Source of the DNA: G963678095 sp963678095
GTDB taxonomy: Bacteria; Bacillota; Negativicutes; Selenomonadales; Selenomonadaceae
Direction: 5' to 3'
Assembly (NCBI GenBank): GCA_963678095.2
Contig: OY782746.1
Span: 2,210,904 to 2,274,903, forward strand
Length of the DNA stretch: 64,000 bases
This document shows, in pieces, positions 42,729 to 51,342 of this stretch (the first letter of the stretch is position 1; each line of letters begins with the position of its first letter). Made by a program: the position numbers and the translations under genes. The notes beneath the pieces were generated by a model, which searched no databases, had not been told where the DNA came from, and saw nothing but the letters and a program-made list of their open reading frames with translations.

Positions 42729-43130
42729 ATGTCGCTTTTCATGATTGTTCGTCTTGCTGTTGCGCTTTTGCTTTATCGTGATGCTAGAAAATGCGGCTAC
42801 AGTCAGTCGCTTGCTTTGCTGTGGGGGGCGGCAACAGTAGTGGTTCCGTATTATATTACCCTGGCGGTTTACTTACTGTTTGGGCGCAAGTACCAGCTTT
42901 GGCAGCGGGAGAAAAAGGCGGAGTATGCAGCGGAGACAATTGAGGGCGAGGTTATCTCTGCCGGAACCTTTGTTGATTGCCCGATGTGTGCCAGCAAGGT
43001 CGGGGAAGAGCAAACCGTATGCCCTCGCTGCGGGTATACATTAATGCCGGTTTGCAGCAAGTGCGGCCAGGCACTGGAACGCAATTGGAAAACATGTCCG
43101 TATTGTCAGCAAACTACTCCGGAAAAATAA
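42729..43130 (+). CDS. membrane protein with C-terminal zinc ribbons
   Basis: 133 residues from ATG 42729 after AGGAGGA. Two N-terminal hydrophobic segments (FMIVRLAVALLLY and ALLWGAATVVVPYYITLAVYL), then a charged linker and three or four CxxC knuckles: CPMCASK, CPRCGYTL, CSKCGQ, CPYCQ. This membrane-plus-double-zinc-ribbon layout is common and without known function. The cytoplasmic ribbons could bind protein or nucleic acid. Monocistronic. Confidence 0.65.
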   Translation: MSLFMIVRLAVALLLYRDARKCGYSQSLALLWGAATVVVPYYITLAVYLLFGRKYQLWQREKKAEYAAETIEGEVISAGTFVDCPMCASKVGEEQTVCPRCGYTLMPVCSKCGQALERNWKTCPYCQQTTPEK

Positions 43131-43138
43131 TGTTTTAC

Positions 43139-43167
43139 TGGACATTAATTTTAGGACATGGTATAAT
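43139..43167 (+). promoter_or_regulatory. promoter of tRNA-Arg
   Basis: TGGACA (43139-43144), 17 bases, TATAAT (43162-43167), 22 bases before the tRNA. Confidence 0.8.
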
Positions 43168-43189
43168 ACTTTTTGTTACGTAGCGTAAT

Positions 43190-43264
<75 letters not shown>

Positions 43265-43280
43265 TTTTATCAGAATGAAT

Positions 43281-43324
43281 AAAGTCCTGCAAGAAGATGA
43301 AAATTTTCTTGCAGGACTTTTTGT
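43281..43324 (+). terminator. terminator after tRNA-Arg
   Basis: A 15-bp stem, 43281-43295 with 43306-43320, followed by T-rich sequence. Confidence 0.9.
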
Positions 43325-43393
43325 ATGTGTGCTGAAAGGGAACAGGAGCCAGCGGTGAAACTTATGGCAAGCAAACAAAGGGGATGTAAATAA

Positions 43394-45109
43394 ATGGGAG
43401 AAGAGAGTCTGTTATATCAGATGATTGCCCGGATGAGCATGGCGGCTACGCTTGCGTTCCTCCTGTCACAGATCAAATTATTCCGCCGGGTCAGTTACCA
43501 ATATGCCGATGTGGCCGATAAAATAAAGCTGGCATTGCTTTTCGGCCTGATTGGAATTGGCGGTACCTATGTTGGAATTCCGGTCGATGATGCCCTGGCG
43601 AATTCGCGGGTAATTGGCGTGATGGCTGCCGGGCTGGTCGGCGGTCCGTTGGTGGGAGTTGGCGCTGGTCTTGTTGCCGGCGGGCATCGTTTTTTTCTGG
43701 GCGGTTTTACCTTTTTCTCTTGTGCCCTGTCAAGTGTAGTCGAAGGGCTTTTGGCCGGCTGGGTAAAGACACATTATCCGGGACGGTCGATTCCCTGGCA
43801 GACGGCACTTTTGACTGGAGCAGCCGGTGAAGTGCTGCAGATGCTGATCATTTTGTTGACCGCCAGTCCATGGGAGCAAGCGGTGGAACTTGTCAAAAAA
43901 ATTGCCTTGCCGATGACAGCTGCAAATTCAATCGGGATTGCGGTCTTTATGCTGATCATCAAGACCATTGTGGATGATCAGCAGCGAACGGGCGCACAAC
44001 AGGCACAAAAGGTGCTGTACATTGCCACGAAAACACTGCCGTATTTTCGCCGGGGCATGAGTCCGGAATCGGCAGCGGCAGTGGCCGGGATCATCTATAA
44101 ATGCGGCGGTTATGATGCGGCGGCTGTCACCGATACAGAGCGGATTCTCGCCTTTGCCGGTGCTGAGGCGCAGCACCATTTACAGCAGCAGCACTTTACC
44201 AAGGCAACACATCAGGTAATAAAAAGCGGCGAAATCTATATGGCAGCAAATGCGGCTGCTATTGGCTGCGAACATGAAGGCTGTAAGCTCCAAAGTGCGA
44301 TTATCGTTCCCTTGAAATCGGGGACAAAGGTAGTAGGTACCATCAAACTCTATTATCTTGCGAACGGGCGGCTCAATGCAGCGGATGTTGTATTTGCCGA
44401 AGGGCTGGCCCAGCTTTTATCCGTACAGCTTGAGCTGGCTGAACTTGAACGGCAGGCGGCCCAAATGGCCGAGGCAGAGTTAAAAGCGCTGCAGGCCCAA
44501 ATTAATCCGCATTTTTTATTCAACACCCTGAATACCATTATTTCTTTGGTCCGATTACAGCCGATGGTTGCCCGGGATTTGCTGGTCCGGCTTAGTGAGA
44601 TTTTTCGGTTTACCCTCCAAAAAAGCGGCAAGGAAATCACGCTGGCGGAAGAACTGGCGCAGGTGAGGGCCTATCTGACAATCGAGAAGGCTCGGTATGG
44701 CGATAAAATCAATTTTGCCGAACAGATAAAAGTCAATCCAGAGACCTATCTGATTCAATCGTTGACGCTGCAGCCGCTCATTGAAAATGCGATTAAGCAT
44801 GGGCTGCGTCCTAAGGAAAAAGGCGGAACTATTCTTTTGTCGGCGGATGAAAAACCGGACTGGATTGAACTTGTCGTGCAAGATGATGGTGCCGGTTTTT
44901 CCCTAACGGAAAAAAATCCATTGGTGGCTCCTAGTGAAGGGCATATCGGACTGCGTAATGTTCATGAACGCCTGCGCAGTCAGTACGGGAAATCCTGTGG
45001 TCTGGCAATCGAAAGCTGTCCGGGGGCGGGTACGACAATTACAATCAGAATTCCTAAGCGGATATTTATGGATGGTGAAAAGCATGTTGAAAATTTTACT
45101 TGTGGATGA
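43394..45109 (+). CDS. LytS-type sensor histidine kinase
   Basis: 571 residues. The N-terminal five- or six-helix 5TM-5TMR_LYT region spans about residues 1-190 (GTYVGIPVDDALANSRVIG, GLVGGPLVGVGAGLVAGGHR). A GAF-like domain is at about 215-350, then the His_kinase box QINPHFLFNTLNTI with the phospho-accepting His, and the ATPase N-box LIENAIKHGL with DDGAGFS. It is the LytS/BtsS/YpdA kind. It overlaps the regulator gene by 26 bases, and the target candidate is the cstA gene after it. Confidence 0.92.
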   Translation: MGEESLLYQMIARMSMAATLAFLLSQIKLFRRVSYQYADVADKIKLALLFGLIGIGGTYVGIPVDDALANSRVIGVMAAGLVGGPLVGVGAGLVAGGHRFFLGGFTFFSCALSSVVEGLLAGWVKTHYPGRSIPWQTALLTGAAGEVLQMLIILLTASPWEQAVELVKKIALPMTAANSIGIAVFMLIIKTIVDDQQRTGAQQAQKVLYIATKTLPYFRRGMSPESAAAVAGIIYKCGGYDAAAVTDTERILAFAGAEAQHHLQQQHFTKATHQVIKSGEIYMAANAAAIGCEHEGCKLQSAIIVPLKSGTKVVGTIKLYYLANGRLNAADVVFAEGLAQLLSVQLELAELERQAAQMAEAELKALQAQINPHFLFNTLNTIISLVRLQPMVARDLLVRLSEIFRFTLQKSGKEITLAEELAQVRAYLTIEKARYGDKINFAEQIKVNPETYLIQSLTLQPLIENAIKHGLRPKEKGGTILLSADEKPDWIELVVQDDGAGFSLTEKNPLVAPSEGHIGLRNVHERLRSQYGKSCGLAIESCPGAGTTITIRIPKRIFMDGEKHVENFTCG

Positions 45110-45839
45110 TGAGCAGCCGGCGCGGGCTGAGCTGCGTTATATTTTATCCCTGATGCCGCAGACAGAAGTCATCGGGGAAGCCACCGATGGTACACAGGCA
45201 ATTACCCTGGCTGCTGAATACAAGCCGGATGTGATTTTTCTTGATATCAATATGCCGGGAATAAGCGGATTGGAGGCAGCTGGTGTTATCCGGCGGCTGG
45301 TACCAGAAGCGATGATTGTATTTGCCACGGCGTATGATGAGTACGCGCTCAAGGCTTTTGAAATCGGTGCCGTTGATTACGTGCTTAAGCCGTTTGCTGA
45401 AGTACGGATCGAGCAGACAGTCGCACGGCTGGGGCGGTATCAGGAAAATGATCGCCGCCAGGCAGGCGTAAGAGTTGATGATTTGCTGCTGCAGGCGTCG
45501 CGCCCGGTCCAGAAGCTTCCGGTAGAAAAAAGTGGCAAGATCAGCCTGATTGACTATGAAAATATCCTGTACGCCTATACAAGCCAGGGCTGTGTCCGAC
45601 TGGTTACCAAAGAGACAGAGCTCGAGTATCAGGGGTCTTTAGCTGAACTCGAAGAAAAGGTGCGGGGAAGTATGCTACGGCGTGTACATAAAAGTTATAT
45701 TGTAAATTTGAGCCAGGTCAGTGAAGTCATTCCCTGGTTTAAAGGTACATATTGGCTTAAGTTGGTTGGGGGATCTGCAACGGAAATTCCAGTCAGCAAA
45801 AGTCAGATTAAGACAATCAAAGCATTACTTGGTTTATGA
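45084..45839 (+). CDS. LytTR-family response regulator
   Basis: 251 residues from ATG 45084 (ATG 45072 also possible). Receiver domain with acidic DDE near the start (LLVDDEQPARAEL), phospho-acceptor Asp in DVIFLDINMPG, and Lys in DYVLKPF; then a C-terminal LytTR DNA-binding domain (ISLIDYENILYAYTSQGC, MLRRVHKSYIVNLSQV). Works with the kinase encoded just before. LytTR proteins bind 9-10-bp direct repeats about one or two helix turns apart; a repeat of that kind lies right after this gene. Confidence 0.93.
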   Translation: MLKILLVDDEQPARAELRYILSLMPQTEVIGEATDGTQAITLAAEYKPDVIFLDINMPGISGLEAAGVIRRLVPEAMIVFATAYDEYALKAFEIGAVDYVLKPFAEVRIEQTVARLGRYQENDRRQAGVRVDDLLLQASRPVQKLPVEKSGKISLIDYENILYAYTSQGCVRLVTKETELEYQGSLAELEEKVRGSMLRRVHKSYIVNLSQVSEVIPWFKGTYWLKLVGGSATEIPVSKSQIKTIKALLGL

Positions 45840-45840
45840 G

Positions 45841-45869
45841 TATATTTCCCTTGAATGAGATATATTTCC
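45841..45869 (+). promoter_or_regulatory. candidate LytTR operator (direct repeat)
   Basis: TATATTTCC occurs at 45841-45849 and again at 45861-45869, a 20-base period, both followed by TTGA-like sequence (CTTGA and ATTTGA). It sits upstream of a possible -35 at 45907, the position expected for activation of cstA by the response regulator. Confidence 0.5.
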
Positions 45870-45906
45870 ATTTGAGCAAAGATTTTGTCCGTTGGGGTGC
45901 TTTTGC

Positions 45907-45935
45907 TTTACAAACAATATTATTAATAATAATAT
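45907..45935 (+). promoter_or_regulatory. possible promoter of cstA
   Basis: TTTACA (45907-45912), 17 bases, TAATAT (45930-45935), in a very AT-rich stretch with TTATTAATAATAA dyads that extends to 45955. Confidence 0.35.
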
Positions 45936-46003
45936 AATTGTTATTAATAATAAACATCACGGATCCTGATCCGGATGCATTTAAATGGAGGTAAATATAT
46001 CTT

Positions 46004-47785
46004 ATGAACGGTCTTTATTTGGTTGTTATTGCAGCTCTTATTCTAATGCTCTGTTACCGTTATTATGGTGCCTTTATCGCGACGCGGGTGCTGATGCTTG
46101 ACGAAAAGCGCCAGACTCCAGCTATGGTCCATGATGACGGACATGATTATGTGCCAACCAATAAATGGGTTACGTTTGGCCATCATTTTGCCGCGATTGC
46201 CGGCGCGGGTCCGCTGGTGGGACCGGTCCTTGCCGCTCAGTTTGGCTATTTGCCGGGAACTATCTGGCTGCTGATCGGTGCCTGTATTGGTGGGGCGGTA
46301 CATGATATGATTATTCTGTTTGCATCCGTACGGCATGATGGTTTATCAATTGCTGAAATTGCCAAGCTCGAGATTGGCAAGACGACGGGGCTGGTGGCGG
46401 CGATTTCCGTGGTGTTCATTCTGATTATCACAATGGCTGGAATGGGGATTGCAGTGGCCAATGCCCTCTTTAACAGCCCGTGGGGCGCGTTTACGGTCGG
46501 AGCGACCATTCCGATTGCACTGTTTATCGGCATCTATATGCGTTTTTTGCGTCCGGGACATATCGGCGAGGCTTCCGTTGTTGGTGTTCTTTTGGTTTTA
46601 GCCGCTGTAATTGGCGGTGCCTGGATCCAGCATTCTGTATGGGCTCCGTACTTTACTTTAAGCCGAGTACAGCTTGATATTATTTTGCCGCTTTATGGCT
46701 TTATTGCTGCAGCTTTGCCGATCTGGCTGCTGCTGGCTCCGCGCGATTATTTGAGCACTTATATGAAAATCGGTACCATTGGGGCACTGGCCCTCGGGAT
46801 TATTATTGTTCAGCCGGTTATCCATATGCCGGCAATCACGCAGTTTGTTGGCGGCGGTGGCCCAGTAGTGCCAGGGCCTGTGTGGCCATTTGTCTGTATT
46901 ACTGTGGCCTGCGGGGCGATTTCGGGTTTTCATACGATTATCGCTACGGGAACAACTCCGAAAATGTTGATGAACGAAAAAGAAATCCTGCCGATCGGCT
47001 TTGGTGCCATGCTGGCGGAATCTTTTATCGGTATTATGGCCCTAATTGCAGCTACCAGCCTGATTCCGGCAGACTATTTTGCGATTAACAGTGCTCCGGC
47101 TGTTTTTGACAAGCTGGGAATGCATATACAGGAATTGCCGGTGCTCTCACAGATGGTAGGGGAAGATGTTGCCGGGCGCCCGGGAGGGGCAGTATCGCTG
47201 GCAGTGGGGATGGCACATATATTTGCGCAGATTCCGGGACTTGAGACATTTATGTCATTTCTGTATCATTTTGCCATCATGTTTGAAGCGTTGTTCATCC
47301 TGACGATTATCGATGCCGGTACACGTGTGGGGCGCTATCTGCTGCAGGAAATTGGCGGCATGGTCTATAAACCGCTGGGAGATGTCCACTGGACGCCGGG
47401 GGTGGTATTCACCAGTGCACTGATTTCCTTTGCCTGGGGATACTTGCTCTTTGGCGGATCCATAGCGGCAATTTGGCCATTGTTTGGTCTGTCTAATCAG
47501 CTGCTGGCCAGCATGACTCTGGCGATTGGCACAACGGTGTTGCTGCGGATGGGGAAGGTGAAATACATCTGGATTACGGTACTGCCCCTGTGTTTTATGA
47601 TTGTCACGGCAATGACAGCGGGTTTTTACAATATCTTTGAATTTTACCTGCCGAAGCAGCAGTGGCTGCTGGCCGGGTCGAGTGTTGTTATGATGGTATT
47701 GATCGTTTTTGTTCTGATCAACGCGGTCAGGACTTGGCTCGGCATATTAAAAACAGAGAAAAAGCAAGTACAGCAAGTTCTTTGA
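46004..47785 (+). CDS. cstA: CstA/BtsT-family carbon-starvation (pyruvate) transporter
   Basis: 593 residues. About 16 membrane helices. CstA start motifs are plain: YRYYGAFIATRVLMLDEKRQ, VPTNKWVTFGHHFAAIAGAG, PLVGPVLAAQFGYLPG and later HTIIATGTTPKML. E. coli homologues import pyruvate (BtsT, CstA) or peptides. The family is often regulated by LytS/LytR-type pairs, which matches the two genes just upstream. Shorter than E. coli CstA (about 700), as usual in Firmicutes. Pyruvate is the likely substrate, by inference. Confidence 0.9.
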   Translation: MNGLYLVVIAALILMLCYRYYGAFIATRVLMLDEKRQTPAMVHDDGHDYVPTNKWVTFGHHFAAIAGAGPLVGPVLAAQFGYLPGTIWLLIGACIGGAVHDMIILFASVRHDGLSIAEIAKLEIGKTTGLVAAISVVFILIITMAGMGIAVANALFNSPWGAFTVGATIPIALFIGIYMRFLRPGHIGEASVVGVLLVLAAVIGGAWIQHSVWAPYFTLSRVQLDIILPLYGFIAAALPIWLLLAPRDYLSTYMKIGTIGALALGIIIVQPVIHMPAITQFVGGGGPVVPGPVWPFVCITVACGAISGFHTIIATGTTPKMLMNEKEILPIGFGAMLAESFIGIMALIAATSLIPADYFAINSAPAVFDKLGMHIQELPVLSQMVGEDVAGRPGGAVSLAVGMAHIFAQIPGLETFMSFLYHFAIMFEALFILTIIDAGTRVGRYLLQEIGGMVYKPLGDVHWTPGVVFTSALISFAWGYLLFGGSIAAIWPLFGLSNQLLASMTLAIGTTVLLRMGKVKYIWITVLPLCFMIVTAMTAGFYNIFEFYLPKQQWLLAGSSVVMMVLIVFVLINAVRTWLGILKTEKKQVQQVL

Positions 47786-47801
47786 TTTGCCTGTATTGCC
47801 G

Positions 47802-47837
47802 AAACAGGGCTGGACGCGATGTCAGCCCTGTTTTTAT
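47802..47837 (+). terminator. terminator after cstA
   Basis: AAACAGGGCTG (47802-47812) pairs with CAGCCCTGTTT (47823-47833), then T-run. Confidence 0.9.
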
Positions 47838-47935
47838 TTAGAAACGTGAATGGAGAGGATTTCTTGACTTTGCCGGAGATTTGTTTTACCCTATAAGTTA
47901 TGTGTTGACGAACAGGGCAGACAGGAGATGAAAAA

Positions 47936-48343
47936 ATGATTGCACAGGCGCGGTATAAGGTGAATTTTTATGACACGGATGCCATGGCCGTAGTCCATCA
48001 TGCAAATTATATTCGCTGGTTTGAAATTGGACGAGTGGAGTTTTTGCGCCAGGCAGGTATTACCCTGAGTGAGCTTATGGCAGATGGATATGTATTTCCT
48101 ATCACGGATGTACAGGCAAAGTTTTTAGCTCCGGGGGAATTTGACGATGAACTATTAATTGAGGCCATTCCAGCGCAGCTGACAAGGGCGAAAATGGCAT
48201 TTGACTATCGTATTTTGCGGGCAGTCGATGGGGTTGTTCTTGTCACTGGGCATACGCAAAATGTGTTTACCTATCGCGATACAGGGCGAATTGCCCGCTT
48301 GCCGGAAAAATATTATGCAAAACTGCAGGCGGTCTTAAAATAA
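47936..48343 (+). CDS. YbgC/FadM-type acyl-CoA thioesterase
   Basis: 135 residues after AGGAGATG. Hotdog fold with the active-site motif YDTDAMAVVHHANYIRWFE, where the first Asp is catalytic. It hydrolyses acyl-CoA thioesters in the cytoplasm; exact chain length is not predictable. The C-terminal half follows the normal family pattern. Monocistronic; murI follows with its own promoter. Confidence 0.85.
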   Translation: MIAQARYKVNFYDTDAMAVVHHANYIRWFEIGRVEFLRQAGITLSELMADGYVFPITDVQAKFLAPGEFDDELLIEAIPAQLTRAKMAFDYRILRAVDGVVLVTGHTQNVFTYRDTGRIARLPEKYYAKLQAVLK

Positions 48344-48346
48344 CAT

Positions 48347-48375
48347 TTGGAAATCGTGAATGAAATGGGTATAAT
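48347..48375 (+). promoter_or_regulatory. promoter of murI
   Basis: TTGGAA (48347-48352), 17 bases, TATAAT (48370-48375). Confidence 0.65.
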
Positions 48376-48424
48376 AAAGAATAGTGTTTTTAAATGGTTC
48401 GGGAAGTTTTGAGGTGGCGAGGTA

Positions 48425-49231
48425 ATGAAAAGTGATGCACCAATCGGGGTCTTTGACTCCGGAATTGGCGGTCTCACGGTTGTGAGGGAAATACGGCAGA
48501 TGCTGCCGGGAGAGAATATTATTTATGTCGGAGATACGGCCAGGGTTCCCTATGGCTCACGGGAGCCCAAAGAAATCGTCGCATTTATGGATCAGATTTT
48601 GCGCTTTTTTGCCGGGCAAAAGGTTAAAATGGCGGTGTTTGCCTGTAATACGATGACGGCATATGGCTATCAGCGAGCCCGGGGCCGCTGCGGATATCCG
48701 CTGGTGCCGATGAATAGCGCGGTGCAGGATGCGATGGCGGTCTCCCCAGGGAAGAGAATTGGCGTAGTTGCCACTGAGGCTACGGTGAACAATGAGATGC
48801 ATAAAATATCGGCGGCCCAGATCGATCCGGAAGCTATCGTGCATGCCAAGGCCTGTCCTGCTTTTGTGCCATTAATTGAAGCCGGCGAGGTTAATGGGCC
48901 GAAAATGGAAGCGGCTGTGGCCCAGTATATGGAGTTCTTTTCCGGAAAAGGGATTGAGTCGCTGATTCTTGGCTGTACGCATTATCCGCTGATTGAAAAG
49001 CTGCTGCAAAAGCAAGCTGGAATGCACGTACATATGATTAACCCGGCCCAGGCTACTGCCAAGGCGGCGGTTGAGGAGTTGCGGCGTCAGCACCTGTTGC
49101 GTGAAAGTGGCGAGCAGGGATCGCTGACGATGTGCTTTTCTGGCGATTTAAAGCAGGCTGCCCGAATGACCAATCTGGTTTTGGGACAGAACACCGCTGA
49201 ATTTAAGACAGTTGATTTGACGAAATATTAA
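48425..49231 (+). CDS. murI: glutamate racemase
   Basis: 268 residues. It makes D-glutamate for peptidoglycan. Start motif IGVFDSGIGGLTVVREI; the two catalytic cysteines are in VFACNTMTA and LGCTHYPL, flanked by GDTARVPYGSR. Length is normal. It begins a run toward rph (murI, anchored protein, CofE-like, rph), an order frequently seen around rph in Firmicutes. Confidence 0.95.
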   Translation: MKSDAPIGVFDSGIGGLTVVREIRQMLPGENIIYVGDTARVPYGSREPKEIVAFMDQILRFFAGQKVKMAVFACNTMTAYGYQRARGRCGYPLVPMNSAVQDAMAVSPGKRIGVVATEATVNNEMHKISAAQIDPEAIVHAKACPAFVPLIEAGEVNGPKMEAAVAQYMEFFSGKGIESLILGCTHYPLIEKLLQKQAGMHVHMINPAQATAKAAVEELRRQHLLRESGEQGSLTMCFSGDLKQAARMTNLVLGQNTAEFKTVDLTKY

Positions 49232-49259
49232 ACAGCAAAATTAAAATGGAGGCATGGAC

Positions 49260-49799
49260 GTGGAGATTATATATGTTATAGTAGGAATTATCGTTTTTAT
49301 CGGGGCAGCGCTGTGGCTGTTTCTGAAAAATGAAGGCGATACGATTATCGTGGCGAAGACTGGGCAGCGGACGCCGTTTGAACTCGAGGAGATGACAAAG
49401 GACAGCATAACCTTCAAGACAAAGGTTGAGTTTGCTAACATTGGGCGGCAGTGCGGAACGATTATGGATTGCTACGTGCGGACCTTATTGCCTTATGAAC
49501 AATTTGATGGGGTAAAAGCAGCGGGGAAGGCGGAATGGGACCAGGCTCCGCGCGAGGATGATTATTTTGAAGCCTTACTGGTTCAGAAACAACAGAGCGT
49601 CCAGGTATTCGTCAAAGTGAAACTAACGGCTCGTAAGAGCCTGGATATCAAAGAGGCGCTCAGCCAGATGGTGGATTTGTCACTGGACTTAGTCTATCAG
49701 CATACCGGGCGTCATCCGTGGCAGATTTCAAAGGAACGTATTGTTTTGACAGCGGAGGAGATTGCAAATCTGGCCGGTGTAACATTAGCAAAAGATTAA
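49260..49799 (+). CDS. membrane-anchored protein of unknown function
   Basis: 179 residues from GTG 49260, seven bases after GGAGG; ATG 49254 is too close. One N-terminal membrane segment (IIYVIVGIIVFIGAALWLF) then a soluble part with mixed beta strands (DTIIVAKTGQRTPFEL, VQVFVKVKLTARKSLDI). No recognised family. It lies 28 bases after murI and 12 before the CofE-like gene, so co-transcription is likely. Confidence 0.6.
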   Translation: MEIIYVIVGIIVFIGAALWLFLKNEGDTIIVAKTGQRTPFELEEMTKDSITFKTKVEFANIGRQCGTIMDCYVRTLLPYEQFDGVKAAGKAEWDQAPREDDYFEALLVQKQQSVQVFVKVKLTARKSLDIKEALSQMVDLSLDLVYQHTGRHPWQISKERIVLTAEEIANLAGVTLAKD

Positions 49800-49811
49800 G
49801 GAGCGATGATC

Positions 49812-50462
49812 ATGGCAGAGGTAGAAATTGTTGCAGTGCCTACGCGCATATTGACAGATAAAGACGATATTATTGATATTGTAGAAAAATACACCAAGGG
49901 GAAAATCGGCGAAAATGATGTGATTTCAGTCGCTGAAAGTGTAGTGGCGATCACGCAGGGGCGCATTGTCCGTCCGGAAGAACTGAAAATTTCCCGAGTC
50001 GCCCAGCTTTGCTGTCGCTTTATTCCCGATCAGGGCAGCCTGGCAAGTCCGCATGGCATGCAGTCGTTGATGGATGTGGAAGGAAAGTGGCGTGTAGCCT
50101 TTGCTCTGTTTGCCGGTTTTCTCGGCAAACTTGTTGGACAAAACGGTCTGTTTTACAAATGGGGCGGCGAGCAGACAGCGCTGATTGATGATGTTACAGG
50201 GACGATGCCGCCATTTGACAAGCATATCGTTTATGGACCCAAAGATCCGCAGGATGTGGTCAAACGTCTTAAGGATCGTTTAGGCAGCTTTGGGGCGGTT
50301 ATTGCCGATGTCAATGACCTGAAGCGCTCACGTATCGTTGGGGTAACGGATGGCGTTGATGGTGACCAGGTAGCTAAACTGTTGCTTGACAATCCATTTG
50401 GCAATGCTTCACAGAAGACACCGATTGTCATCATTAAAAATTTCAAGCAGTATCAGGGCTAG
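49812..50462 (+). CDS. CofE-like (F420-0:gamma-glutamyl ligase family) protein
   Basis: 216 residues from ATG 49812, eight bases after AAGGAG. Matches the F420-0:gamma-glutamyl ligase fold: EIVAVPTRILTDKDDIIDIV, DVISVAESVVAITQGRIV and ADVNDLKRSRIVGVTDGVD. In F420-using organisms CofE adds glutamates to the coenzyme. No other F420 genes are in view and most Firmicutes lack the cofactor, so the true substrate here may differ. A glutamate racemase two genes upstream is an interesting but unproven link. Confidence 0.75.
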   Translation: MAEVEIVAVPTRILTDKDDIIDIVEKYTKGKIGENDVISVAESVVAITQGRIVRPEELKISRVAQLCCRFIPDQGSLASPHGMQSLMDVEGKWRVAFALFAGFLGKLVGQNGLFYKWGGEQTALIDDVTGTMPPFDKHIVYGPKDPQDVVKRLKDRLGSFGAVIADVNDLKRSRIVGVTDGVDGDQVAKLLLDNPFGNASQKTPIVIIKNFKQYQG

Positions 50463-50470
50463 AATGGTCA

Positions 50471-50504
50471 AAAGAGGGGAAGGTAAAAATCCCTTCTTTT
50501 TCTG
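50471..50504 (+). terminator. possible terminator after the CofE-like gene
   Basis: AAGAGGGGA pairs with TCCCTTCTT (one G-T), then TTTTCTG. Confidence 0.5.
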
Positions 50505-50577
50505 TTTATAAACCGCAGGGGATTTTGGACTGAAAATGAGATTTCCATAAATTTATGAAGGATTTTAGGAGGATGCA

Positions 50578-51324
50578 ATGGGGAGAATGGATGGCCGGAC
50601 GGCAGATGAAATGCGCCGGGTAAAAATTACGAGACATTATTTAAAACATCCGGCGGGATCGGTTTTGATTGAAGTTGGCAATACCAAAGTGATTTGTGCG
50701 GCTTCGATTGAAGAGCGGGTGCCGCATTTTTTAAAAGGCAGTGGCGAAGGCTGGATTACGGCGGAATATGCACTGTTGCCAAGTTCGACGCAGACTCGGA
50801 CCGCACGTGAATCCATGCGCGGCCGTGTTACCGGGCGGACACATGAAATTCAGCGACTCATTGGCCGCAGTCTGCGCAGCGTGATGGATATGAAGGCATT
50901 AGGGGAACGCACGGTGATGATTGACTGTGATGTGATTCAGGCCGACGGCGGTACCCGGACGGCATCGATCACCGGGGCCTTTATTGCCCTGGTTGAGGCA
51001 CTTGAAACAATTTATAAGCCGGAGCATATCTTTCCGGTTAAGGATTTCTTGGCAGCTGTGAGTGTCGGTGTAGACAAAAATGGCCAGCCGTTACTTGATC
51101 TTTGCTATGAAGAGGACTCTCAGGCTATGGTAGATATGAATGTCGTCATGACGGGCAGCGGCGATTTCATTGAAGTGCAGGGAACTGGCGAGGGACGGCC
51201 GTTTTCACGGCAGGAGCTCGATCGGATGCTAGCAATAGCAGAATCTGGAATTGATCGACTGATCTCTTATCAGAAAGACGTGCTCGGAGGACAGCTTGTG
51301 TGGAAAGTGGGGCGTGAGCCGTGA
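50578..51324 (+). CDS. rph: ribonuclease PH
   Basis: 248 residues after TTTTAGGAGG. It trims tRNA 3' ends by phosphorolysis. Motifs: MDGRTADEMRRVKI, VICAASIEERVPHFLKGSG, GWITAEYALLPSSTQTRT, and QADGGTRTASITGAF. Length is normal and the C terminus looks intact. The next chromosomal gene, expected to be rdgB, is replaced by a prophage that starts within about 20 bases. Confidence 0.97.
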   Translation: MGRMDGRTADEMRRVKITRHYLKHPAGSVLIEVGNTKVICAASIEERVPHFLKGSGEGWITAEYALLPSSTQTRTARESMRGRVTGRTHEIQRLIGRSLRSVMDMKALGERTVMIDCDVIQADGGTRTASITGAFIALVEALETIYKPEHIFPVKDFLAAVSVGVDKNGQPLLDLCYEEDSQAMVDMNVVMTGSGDFIEVQGTGEGRPFSRQELDRMLAIAESGIDRLISYQKDVLGGQLVWKVGREP

Positions 51325-51342
51325 GGAAAGGCTTGAAACCCC

